A DNA stretch of 64,000 nt from Allobacillus salarius (GCF_007559425.1 NZ_VMHE01000004.1:62001-126000); one strand, 5' to 3'. Shown: positions 28,528-37,722, counted from the first letter of the stretch. Program-made: numbers and translations. Notes: generated from the sequence alone by a model not told the origin.

Positions 28528-29101
28528 ATTTGTCCACCTCATTAACAATCGATTTCAATTTTCTTAAGTTACCTATAATGTGACCGAGAGGAGCAAAGAA
28601 TATGCAAGAGAAGTTCGTTTCGAATTCTGGTTGTTGAAAATTAGGTTCGATATGGATTTCTGGCTTAGCCGAGGATTTTACACATCGATTGACACTATGG
28701 AAAAGGGCGTATTTGACCGAATAACCGATCCCATAAAGGATAGCCGTTTCATTTGCGTTTTTTAAACCATATACAGTTTTCCATTTAAACTCATTCATTA
28801 CCGATGAAGCGGCTATTTCCATTAATTGCTCGTATGCTTTTCGATAATGATCATAATGAAGCGTCTTTTGTTTTTGATAATTGTTCAACCGGATTGCTAA
28901 TTGGTCCAGCAATTGCTCACCTTGTGGAAGGTTGATCGTCTTTTCGTAATTCGCGAACAACACTGTAATGGTTATGTTGGCAGCTTTTTCATCCTCGGAA
29001 TAAACGAGTCGTAGAGATATCACAACATGTTTATGTAATAGCCATAAAATAAATAAAAAAAGAATTATCGTGAAAACTCCTAACCCAATCCAAAAACCCA
29101 T
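28520..29101 (-). CDS. ytfI: DUF2953 protein YtfI
   Basis: A 193-aa protein with one N-terminal membrane helix (GLGVFTIILFLFILWLLH) and a soluble remainder carrying the DUF2953-type stretch YGIGYSVKYALF. The ATG follows GAGGAGG. It is coupled to ytfJ by an overlap, as in B. subtilis, so a sporulation role is plausible but unproven. Confidence 0.82.
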   Translation of the reverse strand: MGFWIGLGVFTIILFLFILWLLHKHVVISLRLVYSEDEKAANITITVLFANYEKTINLPQGEQLLDQLAIRLNNYQKQKTLHYDHYRKAYEQLMEIAASSVMNEFKWKTVYGLKNANETAILYGIGYSVKYALFHSVNRCVKSSAKPEIHIEPNFQQPEFETNFSCIFFAPLGHIIGNLRKLKSIVNEVDKYE

Positions 29102-29206
29102 CGGCTTTGCCTCCTCAAATACTTAGGATAATCCAATAGGAAGAAAACTATGCCAGCAAACATAGTCATATCAGTCTCTAACTCACTAAATCTGGCTCAT
29201 AACAGT

Positions 29207-29253
29207 AAAAAGCTGTTCCACAGCTTCAATAAATGAAACCGGGAACAGCTTTT
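29207..29253 (-). terminator. Terminator after the SASP gene
   Basis: AAAAGCTGTTCC / GGAACAGCTTTT arms with a long loop and T-rich flank. Confidence 0.75.
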
Positions 29254-29273
29254 AGTCAAACTTTTTTTACTAA

Positions 29274-29468
29274 TTATTTTCCATACATTTGTTGTTGAGC
29301 CTGTTGTACAAGACGTTTTGTGATTTCGCCTCCAACAGAACCGTTTGAACGAGATGTTGAATCTGGACCTAGCTGAACACCAAACTCTTGCGCGATTTCA
29401 ACTTTCATTTGGTCTAGAGCTGCTTGAACTCCAGGTACAACTAATTGGTTTGAGTTTTGGTTTGCCAT
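29274..29468 (-). CDS. Alpha/beta-type small acid-soluble spore protein
   Basis: A 64-aa SASP that binds and protects DNA in the dormant spore. It has the two family blocks: the germination-protease site in [10 protein letters not shown] (residues 22-31) and the C-terminal [12 protein letters not shown] with QQAQQQM. The ATG follows GAGGAGGTGA, an excellent ribosome-binding site expected for a highly translated spore gene. Expression by forespore sigma-G is expected from the family. It matches SspA-type proteins, but the exact paralogue (sspA to sspD) cannot be told. Confidence 0.95.
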   Translation of the reverse strand: MANQNSNQLVVPGVQAALDQMKVEIAQEFGVQLGPDSTSRSNGSVGGEITKRLVQQAQQQMYGK

Positions 29469-29580
29469 TCCTATCACCTCCTCGTTACCTATTGTGGTTC
29501 AAAGGAGGAAATCAATACTGTGTAAATCATGGAAATAAAGGTATGGATTAGGTATCGTTTAATCGTAAGATAATAACCTT

Positions 29581-30783
29581 TTAAAACAAGTCATTGTAAA
29601 CGTCAGCTTTAGAAAACCGCGACCCTTCAAATTCTACCGTTTCCATACCATCGACAGCACGCTGTAACTCTTCAGTGAAATCAACATTTGATTCAAATGC
29701 ATTTACTTTTTCGCGACGTGGTTTCGTCTTCGGCTGTTTTGGTACAAAAATCGTACAACAATCTTCATATGGACGAATTGAGATCTCATACGTATCAATT
29801 TCCTTTGAAATATCGATAATATCTAATTTATCCATCGAGATTAGTGGCCTCAAAACTGGGTAATTTGTTACTTCATTGATGGTATGCATGCTTTCCATTG
29901 TCTGACTCGCAACTTGGCCAAGACTTTCACCGGTAATCATTGATAAAATATCACGCTTTTCCGCGACCATTTCACTAATTCGAAGCATCATCCGACGCAT
30001 AATTGTCATTCCGTAATTTTCGGGCATTTCTTTATGAATTTTTTGCTGAACTTCTGTAAATGGAATGATATGAAGTGTGATTTTCCCGCCGAAACGCGTT
30101 AATTTTTCGGCTAAATCTTCAACTTTTTGACGCGCACGTTCACTTGTGAACGGTGGCGAATGAAAATGAATCGCTTCAAGCTCAACGCCCCGCTTCATCG
30201 CTAGATAACCAGCAACAGGGCTATCGATTCCTCCTGACATTAACAATAAGCTCTTGCCGGCTGTACCGACAGGCATACCGCCTTTACCAGCAGTTTTTGA
30301 CGATGTAATATACGTTGCATCTTTTCTTATTTCGACTCGTACTTCAACATCGGGTTTGTGAACATTAACCACCCATCCTTCAGTATTACTGAGTAGATGG
30401 CCACCGAGAATTTGATTCATCTCTTGTGATGAAATTGGAAAACTTTTATTCGGTCGCTTTGTTGTCACTTTAAATGTTTGGCCGGATTCTTTTTCAAGTG
30501 CAGCCAAGGCAGCTTCTTTAATCGCTTCTTTTTCATTTTCAACTTTCAACGCTAAGCTAAAAGAGTGGATACCGAAAACTTGTTTACATACATCACTGAC
30601 ACCTTCAGCAGACTCACCGTTTAACAAAATATACATATGATCTCTTTTTGCTTGTATTTTCGTATTCGGAAAATCGATTAACGCTTTACGCATATTATTT
30701 TCCAACTTTTGAATAAAGTGCTTTTTATTTTTCCCTTTCAGCACTAACTCTCCGTATCGTATTAATAAATGATTATATTCCAT
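29581..30783 (-). CDS. thiI: tRNA 4-thiouridine synthase ThiI
   Basis: A 400-aa protein with an N-terminal ferredoxin-like region, a THUMP domain (about 60-165) and a PP-loop ATP pyrophosphatase domain with LLMSGGIDSPVAGYLA (SGGIDS at 183-188). There is no C-terminal rhodanese domain, as usual in Bacillus, where sulfur comes from the adjacent cysteine desulfurase. It introduces s4U into tRNA and may supply sulfur for the thiamine thiazole. It begins 4 bp after the iscS stop, consistent with a two-gene operon. Confidence 0.95.
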   Translation of the reverse strand: MEYNHLLIRYGELVLKGKNKKHFIQKLENNMRKALIDFPNTKIQAKRDHMYILLNGESAEGVSDVCKQVFGIHSFSLALKVENEKEAIKEAALAALEKESGQTFKVTTKRPNKSFPISSQEMNQILGGHLLSNTEGWVVNVHKPDVEVRVEIRKDATYITSSKTAGKGGMPVGTAGKSLLLMSGGIDSPVAGYLAMKRGVELEAIHFHSPPFTSERARQKVEDLAEKLTRFGGKITLHIIPFTEVQQKIHKEMPENYGMTIMRRMMLRISEMVAEKRDILSMITGESLGQVASQTMESMHTINEVTNYPVLRPLISMDKLDIIDISKEIDTYEISIRPYEDCCTIFVPKQPKTKPRREKVNAFESNVDFTEELQRAVDGMETVEFEGSRFSKADVYNDLF

Positions 30784-30787
30784 AAAA

Positions 30788-31924
30788 TTACCCCATTAAT
30801 TTTTCAATATTTTTTATTTTTTCATGTAAAACAACGAGAAACGTCTCAATATCTTCTTTTGACTGGTTCATATGCATACTAACACGAATGGCAGCAGCCG
30901 TCTCTTTTGTATCAAAACCACAGGCTAAAAGTACATGACTTGGTTCATTTTGTTTGGATGAGCAAGCTGACTTAGTCGAAACCATAACTCCTTCCTCGCC
31001 TAACGCATGGATGAGTACTTCTGGTTTGAACTTTAACACAGAAAAGTTCAAGATGTTGGCGATGGCATCGTCTGGCGAGTTAATACGCACACTAGGAATA
31101 TCTTTCAAACGACTCCGTAATATTTGATTCAATGTTGTAATGGTTGGATAATTCTTTTTCTGTTCTAACGCTAAGCGCATCGCTTTTGCCAGTGACACGG
31201 CACCCGCTGGATTTTCAGTTCCAGGACGAAGGGTATCTTGCTGACCGCCACCATATAGCAATGGCTGTAATGTTAAACCTCTTCGTTTCAATAATAAACC
31301 TGTACCTTTTAACCCATGAATTTTATGTCCGGAAATCGATATTAAATCAATACCTTCATGCCAGTAAGGAAGCGAAACCTTTCCAAAACCTTGTACATGA
31401 TCAACATGAAAATGTGTGGTTGGCCATTCTTTCAGCAATTCTGCTACCTGCTCGATTGGCTGAATGCTTCCAATTTCGTTATTCACGTGCATGAGTGTAA
31501 CTAATATCGTATCTTTACGAATCGATTGTCTTAACTCATCAACCGAGATCTTCCCCGTCTTATTAACAGGAAGATAGGTGACCTGGAACCCTTCTCGTTC
31601 TAGTTGCTGACATGTTTCTAAAACAGATGGATGTTCGATTGTTGACGTAATAATATGGTTCCCTCGTTTTTTATGTGCATAAGCAATTCCTTGAATGGCC
31701 ATATTATTGCTTTCTGTGCCACCAGACGTGAAATAGACTTCTCTTTCATGAATCCCCAGTAACGAAGCGATTTGCTTCCGTGATTCGCTCACCAATTTTT
31801 CGACTTCTCCTCCAGCGATGTGTATAGACGAAGGATTAGCAAAAAAATCGGTCGCCACTTTTGTATAGGATTGAACGACAGAATCATCTGGTTTTGTCGT
31901 TGCACTATTGTCTAAATAAATCAT
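30788..31924 (-). CDS. nifZ: Cysteine desulfurase (NifZ/IscS type)
   Basis: A 378-aa PLP enzyme that releases sulfur from cysteine. It has the PLP-binding lysine in SISGHKIHGLKG (Lys201), the cofactor-stacking region TSGGTESNN, HVDHVQ (about 173-178), and the mobile active-site loop with Cys320 (SACSSKQ). It is paired with thiI, so it is the dedicated sulfur donor for tRNA thiolation, as with B. subtilis NifZ. The ATG follows AAAGGAG. Confidence 0.9.
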   Translation of the reverse strand: MIYLDNSATTKPDDSVVQSYTKVATDFFANPSSIHIAGGEVEKLVSESRKQIASLLGIHEREVYFTSGGTESNNMAIQGIAYAHKKRGNHIITSTIEHPSVLETCQQLEREGFQVTYLPVNKTGKISVDELRQSIRKDTILVTLMHVNNEIGSIQPIEQVAELLKEWPTTHFHVDHVQGFGKVSLPYWHEGIDLISISGHKIHGLKGTGLLLKRRGLTLQPLLYGGGQQDTLRPGTENPAGAVSLAKAMRLALEQKKNYPTITTLNQILRSRLKDIPSVRINSPDDAIANILNFSVLKFKPEVLIHALGEEGVMVSTKSACSSKQNEPSHVLLACGFDTKETAAAIRVSMHMNQSKEDIETFLVVLHEKIKNIEKLMG

Positions 31925-32050
31925 CTTCCGTACTCCTTTAAAAACTCAACGTTATTTCCACCTTAGTATATTAACAAAAACTCACCGATTAACAAGACTG
32001 ACTACTAAGAAAATCGATAAAAAGTTAAACGATTACTTAGGTGTCAATTC

Positions 32051-32091
32051 CAAAAAAAGAAGCGTTCCTCATGAAGAAGGAACGGCTTCTT
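32051..32091 (-). terminator. Terminator overlapping the 3' end of the 106-aa gene
   Basis: AAGAAGCCGTTCCT / AGGAACGCTTCTT stem with one bulge, followed by seven T in minus orientation. The stop codon of the gene lies in its loop. Confidence 0.8.
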
Positions 32092-32389
32092 GTTCAATCT
32101 CTAACCAATGTAACAGCTCATCGATCGGTACGCCATCAGTGAATTGTTGTTTTTTATCGTATTGATCGACTGTTTTATTCGATGTTGATTCATTTTGACC
32201 TTGAGCGGTAACAACTGATTCACTTTCAATCAGTGATACATATTCTTTTTCCGATATATTCGTTTCAGCTGTCTCATTCAAAAATGAAACTTGTATAACA
32301 TCATCATTCATATTCAATAAAACAAGCAAGACAACTGACCATGTCAGTACACAGGCAACACTGCTAATGATTACAAAACGTTTCCCCAT
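32069..32389 (-). CDS. Hypothetical single-pass membrane protein
   Basis: A 106-aa protein not recognised as a known family. One N-terminal membrane helix (VIISSVACVLTWSVVLLVLL) is followed by an acidic, Ser/Thr/Gln-rich tail of about 75 residues ending with a short amphipathic stretch (VPIDELLHWLEIEQE). A Shine-Dalgarno TAGGAG precedes the ATG. It lies 15 bp downstream of ezrA on the same strand and its terminator overlaps its end, so co-expression with the division regulator EzrA is likely. The role is unknown. Confidence 0.75.
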   Translation of the reverse strand: MGKRFVIISSVACVLTWSVVLLVLLNMNDDVIQVSFLNETAETNISEKEYVSLIESESVVTAQGQNESTSNKTVDQYDKKQQFTDGVPIDELLHWLEIEQEAVPSS

Positions 32390-32404
32390 TGTTCACGCTC
32401 CTAT

Positions 32405-34108
32405 TTAAGAAACCGATGACTCTTCTGCTCCGACGAATTCTTCAATTCGTTTCAACGCACCAGGTTCAATTTCTTCTAAAGACTGACCGGCTTTTTCCAA
32501 TGCGCGTTCATATTCATAATCGAGGAAGTCCGCTTCTGCTTCTGCGATATTCGCAGCTAAAATCGGGTATTGACTGCGGTACCGATTCGCATATTGAATC
32601 ACTCGTTCAGCAAGTGTTGCTTGTTCAATAAGTAAGTCAGTTTGCTCAACCGCTTTTTTAACACATTTTTCCGCTTCATTCAATAATTCAGCAGCTTTAT
32701 CCATATCGAGTGGTTGCTCTTCAATATTTTCATGCCCTTTTTCGATCAGCTCTCGTGCTTGGTTCACAAGTTCGACTAAATAATTTGGCACGCCAGGCAA
32801 ATTGTGTTTGTGCAATTTTTGTTTAACGACAAGAATTTGATGTTTCAGTTCTGATATTTGATCTCTAGCCTCAAGTTCGTCTTTTCTCAGATTGTGAAGG
32901 TAATGATCAAATGCTTGTTGTGGCTCTTGCCATGCTTCATACTGCGTGAACCATTGTTCAATTGACGTCCGGACCGTTGAAAATGGTTTGTTTTCGTCTT
33001 CGAGGGTTTGATTAATTTCAACAGCTGCTCGATCTAATTCATTGATTAATTGTTCAAGTTCTTTTTGTTTTTCTTGCTTTTCGCTATTCAAATGATAATT
33101 CTCTTGCACTGCAGCAACATTTTCTTTTGTGATCTCAAATGTTTCCTTAGCTTGCTGTAATTGTTCATCCATTTTCGGAATATGTTCTACTACGTATTTT
33201 TTGTCCATTGCTTCTTTTTCAAGATCATCGTAGATTTCTTTAATTCTGGATTCTACTTCGGCTAATTTTTCACTGACTCCATCGTCATTTCCTTGGTTCA
33301 ATTGCTCAATTAAAGCAAGTAACGTTTCATGTAATAAATTAACTTCTTTATCGACACCGAGGTGTTGGATTCGGAAGCCTTCATCTCTCATTTCACGCAA
33401 GCCGTTTTGCAAGTGATCCAACTCTTCCGGAAGGGACTGTTTACATGCTCTATACAACTCAGGAAACTCATTAGATTTCCGTTCAATCTCATTTAAACGA
33501 GCCTGCAAGTCATGGACCAATGATTGAGCTTCAGTATAATTACCCTCGTCACTCAACTCTTCAAATCGAGCCAACTCAGCTTCGATTTCATCTAACTCAA
33601 CTTCAAAGACGACTTCTGCTTTACCGAGTTGATAGCCGTTTTCCAACACTTTTTTACGAACTTCTTTAATTCGTGGATTTACCTTTTTTGCTTCTTCTCT
33701 ACTGTTTTGTTCGGAATGAAGCAACCGTTCCACTTCTGCAAAAATGTCATCAATTGTATGTTCAACTTGATTTAACGTTTCTTCAGCGGATTGTAATACG
33801 AGGAATGCTTTTCGGAATCGATATTTCTCAGCAGCTTCCTCTGAAGCGAGTAATTGATCTTCTAACGAGCCAAATGTTTGATGATTGATTTCATCCCATT
33901 CTTCCCGCCAGGATTCAAACAGCTCCTCTGTTTCACCAGATAGATTGAGGTGCCTGATTTTACCCAATTCTTCCGCTACTCGACGATTCATCAAATAGAC
34001 TTTCTTTTCCTCTAATGCATCTACACGTTGGTATACCTTCCGCCTCATAAAAACACCAACCGAAATAAATGCAACAATGATGATTAAAATTGTTAAAATC
34101 AGTTCCAT
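32405..34108 (-). CDS. ezrA: Septation ring formation regulator EzrA
   Basis: A 567-aa protein with one N-terminal membrane helix (LILTILIIIVAFISVGVFM) and then a continuous Glu/Gln/Lys-rich helical body made of spectrin-like coiled coils, the known EzrA structure. The length matches B. subtilis EzrA. It modulates FtsZ ring assembly at the membrane. The ATG follows GGAGGG. Confidence 0.93.
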   Translation of the reverse strand: MELILTILIIIVAFISVGVFMRRKVYQRVDALEEKKVYLMNRRVAEELGKIRHLNLSGETEELFESWREEWDEINHQTFGSLEDQLLASEEAAEKYRFRKAFLVLQSAEETLNQVEHTIDDIFAEVERLLHSEQNSREEAKKVNPRIKEVRKKVLENGYQLGKAEVVFEVELDEIEAELARFEELSDEGNYTEAQSLVHDLQARLNEIERKSNEFPELYRACKQSLPEELDHLQNGLREMRDEGFRIQHLGVDKEVNLLHETLLALIEQLNQGNDDGVSEKLAEVESRIKEIYDDLEKEAMDKKYVVEHIPKMDEQLQQAKETFEITKENVAAVQENYHLNSEKQEKQKELEQLINELDRAAVEINQTLEDENKPFSTVRTSIEQWFTQYEAWQEPQQAFDHYLHNLRKDELEARDQISELKHQILVVKQKLHKHNLPGVPNYLVELVNQARELIEKGHENIEEQPLDMDKAAELLNEAEKCVKKAVEQTDLLIEQATLAERVIQYANRYRSQYPILAANIAEAEADFLDYEYERALEKAGQSLEEIEPGALKRIEEFVGAEESSVS

Positions 34109-34230
34109 CAGAAGCCCTCCAACCTCACGACTCGTGAATCCTATCTTTATTTCTATATGATAGCATGTTTAAACAATAATTGGCTAAAATTTTAAGCATT
34201 TTATATAAAAACTTACCCGTTTATCGGTTT

Positions 34231-34839
34231 TTATGTCGAATGTTCGGATAACGGCAGCCATTTTTTGAATGTTTCAATGTATGCTCGGATAAATGATTGA
34301 CTACTTTGGTCCCATGCATACCCCTTTTGCCAATCATTTGCATACATGAACGGCGCATTCAGTAAACTTTTTAATTGAATATGTAAGGCGTCTTTTGAAG
34401 CCCCTTTTAATTCCAATACATTTGCCACTGTATTCACCATTTCATTCATTAAATATCGTTCTTTTGCGACATAAGTAGAAAACATTTCTCTAATGAAAAT
34501 ATTATCTAGCGATAATTCACGTTGAATAAAACAAGTAAATTGAAAGTTCTCATACTTATATTGTATAATTTCTTCAATTACATTCAAAATACGTTCTGCT
34601 GGCTGATCATCTTGGCGATCTTCAAGTAAATTTTCGACTAACTCTAAATAGCGTTCATAATAGTCGACAGTCATCGTTTCAAGTAATCCTTGTTTATTTT
34701 TAAAATAATAACTGATCAAAGAAACATTGACATTTGCTCGCGCTGTGATTGCTCGAATTGATGTCCCTTTAAAGCCATTATAGTAGAATAATTCTGCAGC
34801 AGATTCCATTATTTTCTCTCTAGAACTTTTCTCTGACAT
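34231..34839 (-). CDS. refZ: TetR-family regulator RefZ
   Basis: A 202-aa TetR protein. The helix-turn-helix (about 26-48) reads TSIRAITARANVNVSLISYYFKNKQGLL, with the RefZ-like SLISYYFK. The C-terminal domain contains TYVAKERYLMNEM, close to B. subtilis RefZ (YttP), which regulates FtsZ positioning at sporulation onset and represses its own gene. Synteny with ezrA and ytsP supports this. A palindrome sits inside its predicted promoter. Confidence 0.85.
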   Translation of the reverse strand: MSEKSSREKIMESAAELFYYNGFKGTSIRAITARANVNVSLISYYFKNKQGLLETMTVDYYERYLELVENLLEDRQDDQPAERILNVIEEIIQYKYENFQFTCFIQRELSLDNIFIREMFSTYVAKERYLMNEMVNTVANVLELKGASKDALHIQLKSLLNAPFMYANDWQKGYAWDQSSQSFIRAYIETFKKWLPLSEHST

Positions 34840-34855
34840 GAAATCACCTCATATT

Positions 34856-34884
34856 ATTATACCATTCGATAGAATGATTGAAAA
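34856..34884 (-). promoter_or_regulatory. refZ promoter with palindromic operator candidate
   Basis: Minus-strand -35 TTTTCA (34879-34884) and -10 TATAAT (34856-34861) are spaced 17 bp. CATTC-GATA-GAATG (34863-34876) lies within the spacer, an ideal place for autorepression by RefZ. Confidence 0.6.
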
Positions 34885-34931
34885 ACCTTCTCATTTATTT
34901 CGGGAGATTACGACAAAAAGGAGAATTACAT

Positions 34932-35414
34932 ATGTTTGAAACAATTTCTTATAACGGAACGAAAGAAGAAAATTATCAACTACTGATTAAGCAACTTGCT
35001 AGTTTATTGGAAGGTGAAAAAGATGTCATCGCCAATTTATCCAACGCAAGTGCGCTACTGAATCAGTTTTTGGATGAAGTGAACTGGGTCGGATTTTATA
35101 TTATGAGAGATTATGAATTAGTTCTCGGGCCGTTTCAAGGACTTCCTGCCTGTGTTCGGATTGCAGATGGTAAAGGTGTTTGTGGAACAGCCTCCCAGAC
35201 TAGAAAAACACAATTGGTAGCTGATGTGAATCAGTTCCCAGGTCATATTGCGTGTGATGCCAGAAGCCAGTCCGAAATTGTTGTTCCGATTATTATAAAG
35301 GACGAGGTATACGGCGTATTAGATATTGACAGTCCAATTAAAAATCGTTTTGATGAAATAGATCAAAAATATCTCGAAGAATTCGTCAATACACTCATCC
35401 CTTTTATAGATTAA
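34932..35414 (+). CDS. ytsP: GAF-domain free methionine-(R)-sulfoxide reductase
   Basis: A 160-aa single GAF-domain protein. The three cysteines typical of fRMsr are present: Cys74 (LPACVRI), Cys84 (KGVCGTA) and Cys108 (HIACDAR), with the family stretch SEIVVPI. It should reduce free methionine-R-sulfoxide. The ATG at 34932 follows AAAGGAGA; an upstream in-frame ATG at 34878 lies in the refZ regulatory region. It is divergent from refZ and upstream of rpsD, as in B. subtilis. Confidence 0.9.
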   Translation: MFETISYNGTKEENYQLLIKQLASLLEGEKDVIANLSNASALLNQFLDEVNWVGFYIMRDYELVLGPFQGLPACVRIADGKGVCGTASQTRKTQLVADVNQFPGHIACDARSQSEIVVPIIIKDEVYGVLDIDSPIKNRFDEIDQKYLEEFVNTLIPFID

Positions 35415-35432
35415 ACTTTCTAGTAAATATCC

Positions 35433-35461
35433 TTGACGGTAATAGGTATTACGCTTATAAT
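35433..35461 (+). promoter_or_regulatory. Strong sigma-A promoter of rpsD
   Basis: TTGACG (35433-35438), 17 bp, TATAAT (35456-35461): a near-consensus promoter. Confidence 0.85.
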
Positions 35462-35467
35462 GGTCTT

Positions 35468-35649
35468 TGTGTAAAATAAAGAGCAGCCTATGTGTACCAG
35501 CTATGTTGTATTTTGTACCTCCAATGTGAGGTGTATCCCGTAACTCTCTGCTGCTGGAGCGAAGATACATGAAAGCAAAATACGCATGGTGACTGAGGGA
35601 CACACTGTTACTATTTTATGCAAATACAATATAAAAGGAGGAGAAGCTC
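35468..35649 (+). ncRNA. S4 ribosomal protein leader (autoregulatory mRNA structure)
   Basis: An untranslated leader of about 180 nt between the strong promoter and the rpsD ribosome-binding site (AAAGGAGG). In Bacillus this position holds the S4-binding pseudoknot that lets r-protein S4 repress its own synthesis. Inverted-repeat pieces such as GTACC and GGTAC-like segments are visible, but I did not fold it. Identification rests mainly on position. Confidence 0.75.
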
Positions 35650-36252
35650 GTGTCACGATTCACAGGCTCTCTCTGGAAAAAATCCAGACGTTACGGTATT
35701 TCTTTAACCGGAACTGGAAAGGAATTGGAAAGACGTCCTTACGCACCAGGCCAACATGGTCCTACACAGCGTAAAAAGCTTTCCGAGTATGGTTTACAGC
35801 TTCAAGAGAAGCAAAAACTACGTTATATGTTCGGAATTACTGAACGTCAATTCCGCAACACGTTTGTTATTGCAGGTAACATGAAAGGTGTTCATGGTGA
35901 GAACTTCTTGATCTTACTAGAATCTCGTTTGGATAACCTTGTTTACCGTGCTGGCTTTGCGCGCACACGCCGTCAAGCTCGTCAGCTTGTAAACCACGGT
36001 CACATCACTGTAGATGGAAGCCGTCTTGATATTCCTTCCTACCGTGTGAAACCTGGTCAAGTTATTGGGTTGAAAGAAAAATCCCAAAACCTTGACATTA
36101 TCGTTGAAGCAATCGAAGTAAATAACTTTGTACCAGAGTATTTAACTGTCGATGCTGACAAGAAAGAAGCTACCTTCAACCGCTACCCAGAGCGTGAAGA
36201 AATGCCTTCTGAAATCAACGAAGCGCTAATCGTTGAGTACTACTCTCGTTAA
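35650..36252 (+). CDS. rpsD: 30S ribosomal protein S4
   Basis: A 200-aa primary 16S rRNA-binding protein. It has the N-terminal extension [18 protein letters not shown] and the S4 RNA-binding domain [16 protein letters not shown] / [17 protein letters not shown]. It begins with GTG after AAAGGAGGAG. Monocistronic with its own promoter, leader and terminator, as in other Bacillaceae. Confidence 0.98.
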   Translation: MSRFTGSLWKKSRRYGISLTGTGKELERRPYAPGQHGPTQRKKLSEYGLQLQEKQKLRYMFGITERQFRNTFVIAGNMKGVHGENFLILLESRLDNLVYRAGFARTRRQARQLVNHGHITVDGSRLDIPSYRVKPGQVIGLKEKSQNLDIIVEAIEVNNFVPEYLTVDADKKEATFNRYPEREEMPSEINEALIVEYYSR

Positions 36253-36274
36253 TTAGCTTTAAAAACTTTGAACG

Positions 36275-36313
36275 AAAAACTCTCGAACTTTTAATAAAGT
36301 CCGAGAGTTTTTT
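36275..36313 (+). terminator. Terminator after rpsD
   Basis: AAAACTCTCG-AACTT / AAAGT-CCGAGAGTTTTTT stem and T run. Confidence 0.85.
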
Positions 36314-36462
36314 ATATTAAAAATGAATAAATTTTGCATTACAGTAGAATCATCCACCATGGACTCATTTGGTATTCGATTAACAAATTATCCCTATGAC
36401 ATTAAATAACATCAACATCATAGGGATCATTGTCCTTCTGTTTATGTAATGGTATAAATTTT

Positions 36463-36651
36463 CTAGAGAAATAAATACCAACCAATAAATCCAAAAACGA
36501 TAATTAAAGGAATCAAAATAACATACATGACGGACAAACTAGAAAAACTTTTGTATAAATTATAATCTTTGTTTCCTTTATTACCAATCATGAAGGTAAA
36601 TATGAGTGCAATAATAGAAATAACCATTATGAGGAAAAGATAAAAGTACAT
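36463..36651 (-). CDS. Small two-helix membrane protein, hypothetical
   Basis: A 62-aa protein with two hydrophobic segments (YLFLIMVISIIALIFTFMIG and VMYVILIPLIIVFGFIGWYL) joined by a short polar loop. A convincing Shine-Dalgarno AGGGAGG lies before the ATG, which is the main reason to call it a gene. A weak inverted repeat (ATCCCTATGA / TCATAGGGAT, 36390-36427) lies downstream. No family is recognised. It starts the segment that separates rpsD from tyrS. Confidence 0.6.
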   Translation of the reverse strand: MYFYLFLIMVISIIALIFTFMIGNKGNKDYNLYKSFSSLSVMYVILIPLIIVFGFIGWYLFL

Positions 36652-36773
36652 CGATTGGCCTCCCTAAATGTCTTCTGTTTACTTTAATGATAACATATCT
36701 ATATATTAATTGATGAGACCATTTTTTCATTTGTATGTCTTTTAATTAACAGAAGGTGACCCAACTAAACCGT

Positions 36774-37496
36774 TTATATAAAATTCTTTATAGGTCCAGG
36801 TCGACCAAAATGGTAGCCTTGACCATAATGAATACCTAACTTTTTCGCTACTTGGCAATCCGCTTCAGTCTCAATCCCTTCCAATACGATAAAAATATCC
36901 GTCGGGAAAGATTTCATGATCGACTGAATAAATAATTTCTTTTTCGAACTCTCATTCAAGTTCATTGCATAAAAACGGTCGATTTTTGCAATATGGGTAT
37001 CAATTTCCATACTGTTAACAAAACTATTCCCTTTACCTAAATCGTCTAAAGCTATGCGAAACCCAACCTGTTTTAGCTGTTGAATATTCTCATTAAGTTT
37101 GTACATATTTGTATTTTCTTTTTCGTTAATTTCAATTACGATGTTTTGAAAATCCAATGAAACTTTCTCAATGATTTCAATAAACTCTTCATAAAAATTC
37201 TGATGACATAGCGTCGATGGAAAAATGTTAATAAAAAGAGTGGATGTATTACACTCCTCTTGTAAGCAATCCTTCTTAAATGTTTCACATGCCATACGAA
37301 TGGATAACATATCTAATTCATATAGCAACCCTTCGTTTTTAGCTTTCTGAAAAAGCACCTCTGGATTCGGTATTTCTTCCGAACGGATCAGTGCTTCGAA
37401 CCCGATAATTTCATCGTTCGACAAATTTATGATGGGTTGGAAAACATGAAATATATTAAGTTTTTTTATTGGAGAAATTTCTTTTATGTATGTCAC
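36774..37496 (-). CDS. Stand-alone EAL-domain protein, putative c-di-GMP phosphodiesterase
   Basis: A 240-aa protein that is almost entirely an EAL domain. Catalytic and metal positions appear kept: Glu34 (FEALIR), Asn90 (FINIFP), Glu122 (IEINE), Asp151-Asp152 (ALDDLGKG), Lys171 (AKIDR), Glu206 (EGIET) and Gln226 (QGYHFGRP). Loop 6 reads DDLGKG instead of the usual DDFGTG, so activity is likely but not certain. No GGDEF, PAS or membrane part. The start is probably GTG after AAGGACGG. No operon partner. Confidence 0.85.
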   Translation of the reverse strand: MTYIKEISPIKKLNIFHVFQPIINLSNDEIIGFEALIRSEEIPNPEVLFQKAKNEGLLYELDMLSIRMACETFKKDCLQEECNTSTLFINIFPSTLCHQNFYEEFIEIIEKVSLDFQNIVIEINEKENTNMYKLNENIQQLKQVGFRIALDDLGKGNSFVNSMEIDTHIAKIDRFYAMNLNESSKKKLFIQSIMKSFPTDIFIVLEGIETEADCQVAKKLGIHYGQGYHFGRPGPIKNFI

Positions 37497-37668
37497 TGAA
37501 CATTTCCGTCCTTATGCATTAAATTGTCTTGTATAGTTTTAGTATATCGAAACTCGTCGTACATTACTATGAAATTTTCCGTTACAGTTTATATATCGAC
37601 AAGAACAGCCCAGTGTTTAACAAAGAATTCCCGATTTTTCTTAACGAGTGATTGTTTTGATGTTCAAA

Positions 37669-37706
37669 AATAAGCCCTGTCATTCGTTTACAATGACGGG
37701 GCTTAT
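37669..37706 (-). terminator. Terminator after the Bce-type permease
   Basis: ATAAGCCCCGTCATT / AATGACAGGGCTTAT arms followed by a T run in minus orientation. Confidence 0.85.
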
Positions 37707-37722
37707 CATCATTTAAAATAGA

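Noticed and set aside
35319..35603. Minus-strand open frame of 94 codons
   Set aside because: It overlaps the ytsP end and the S4 leader on the opposite strand, with no start signals.
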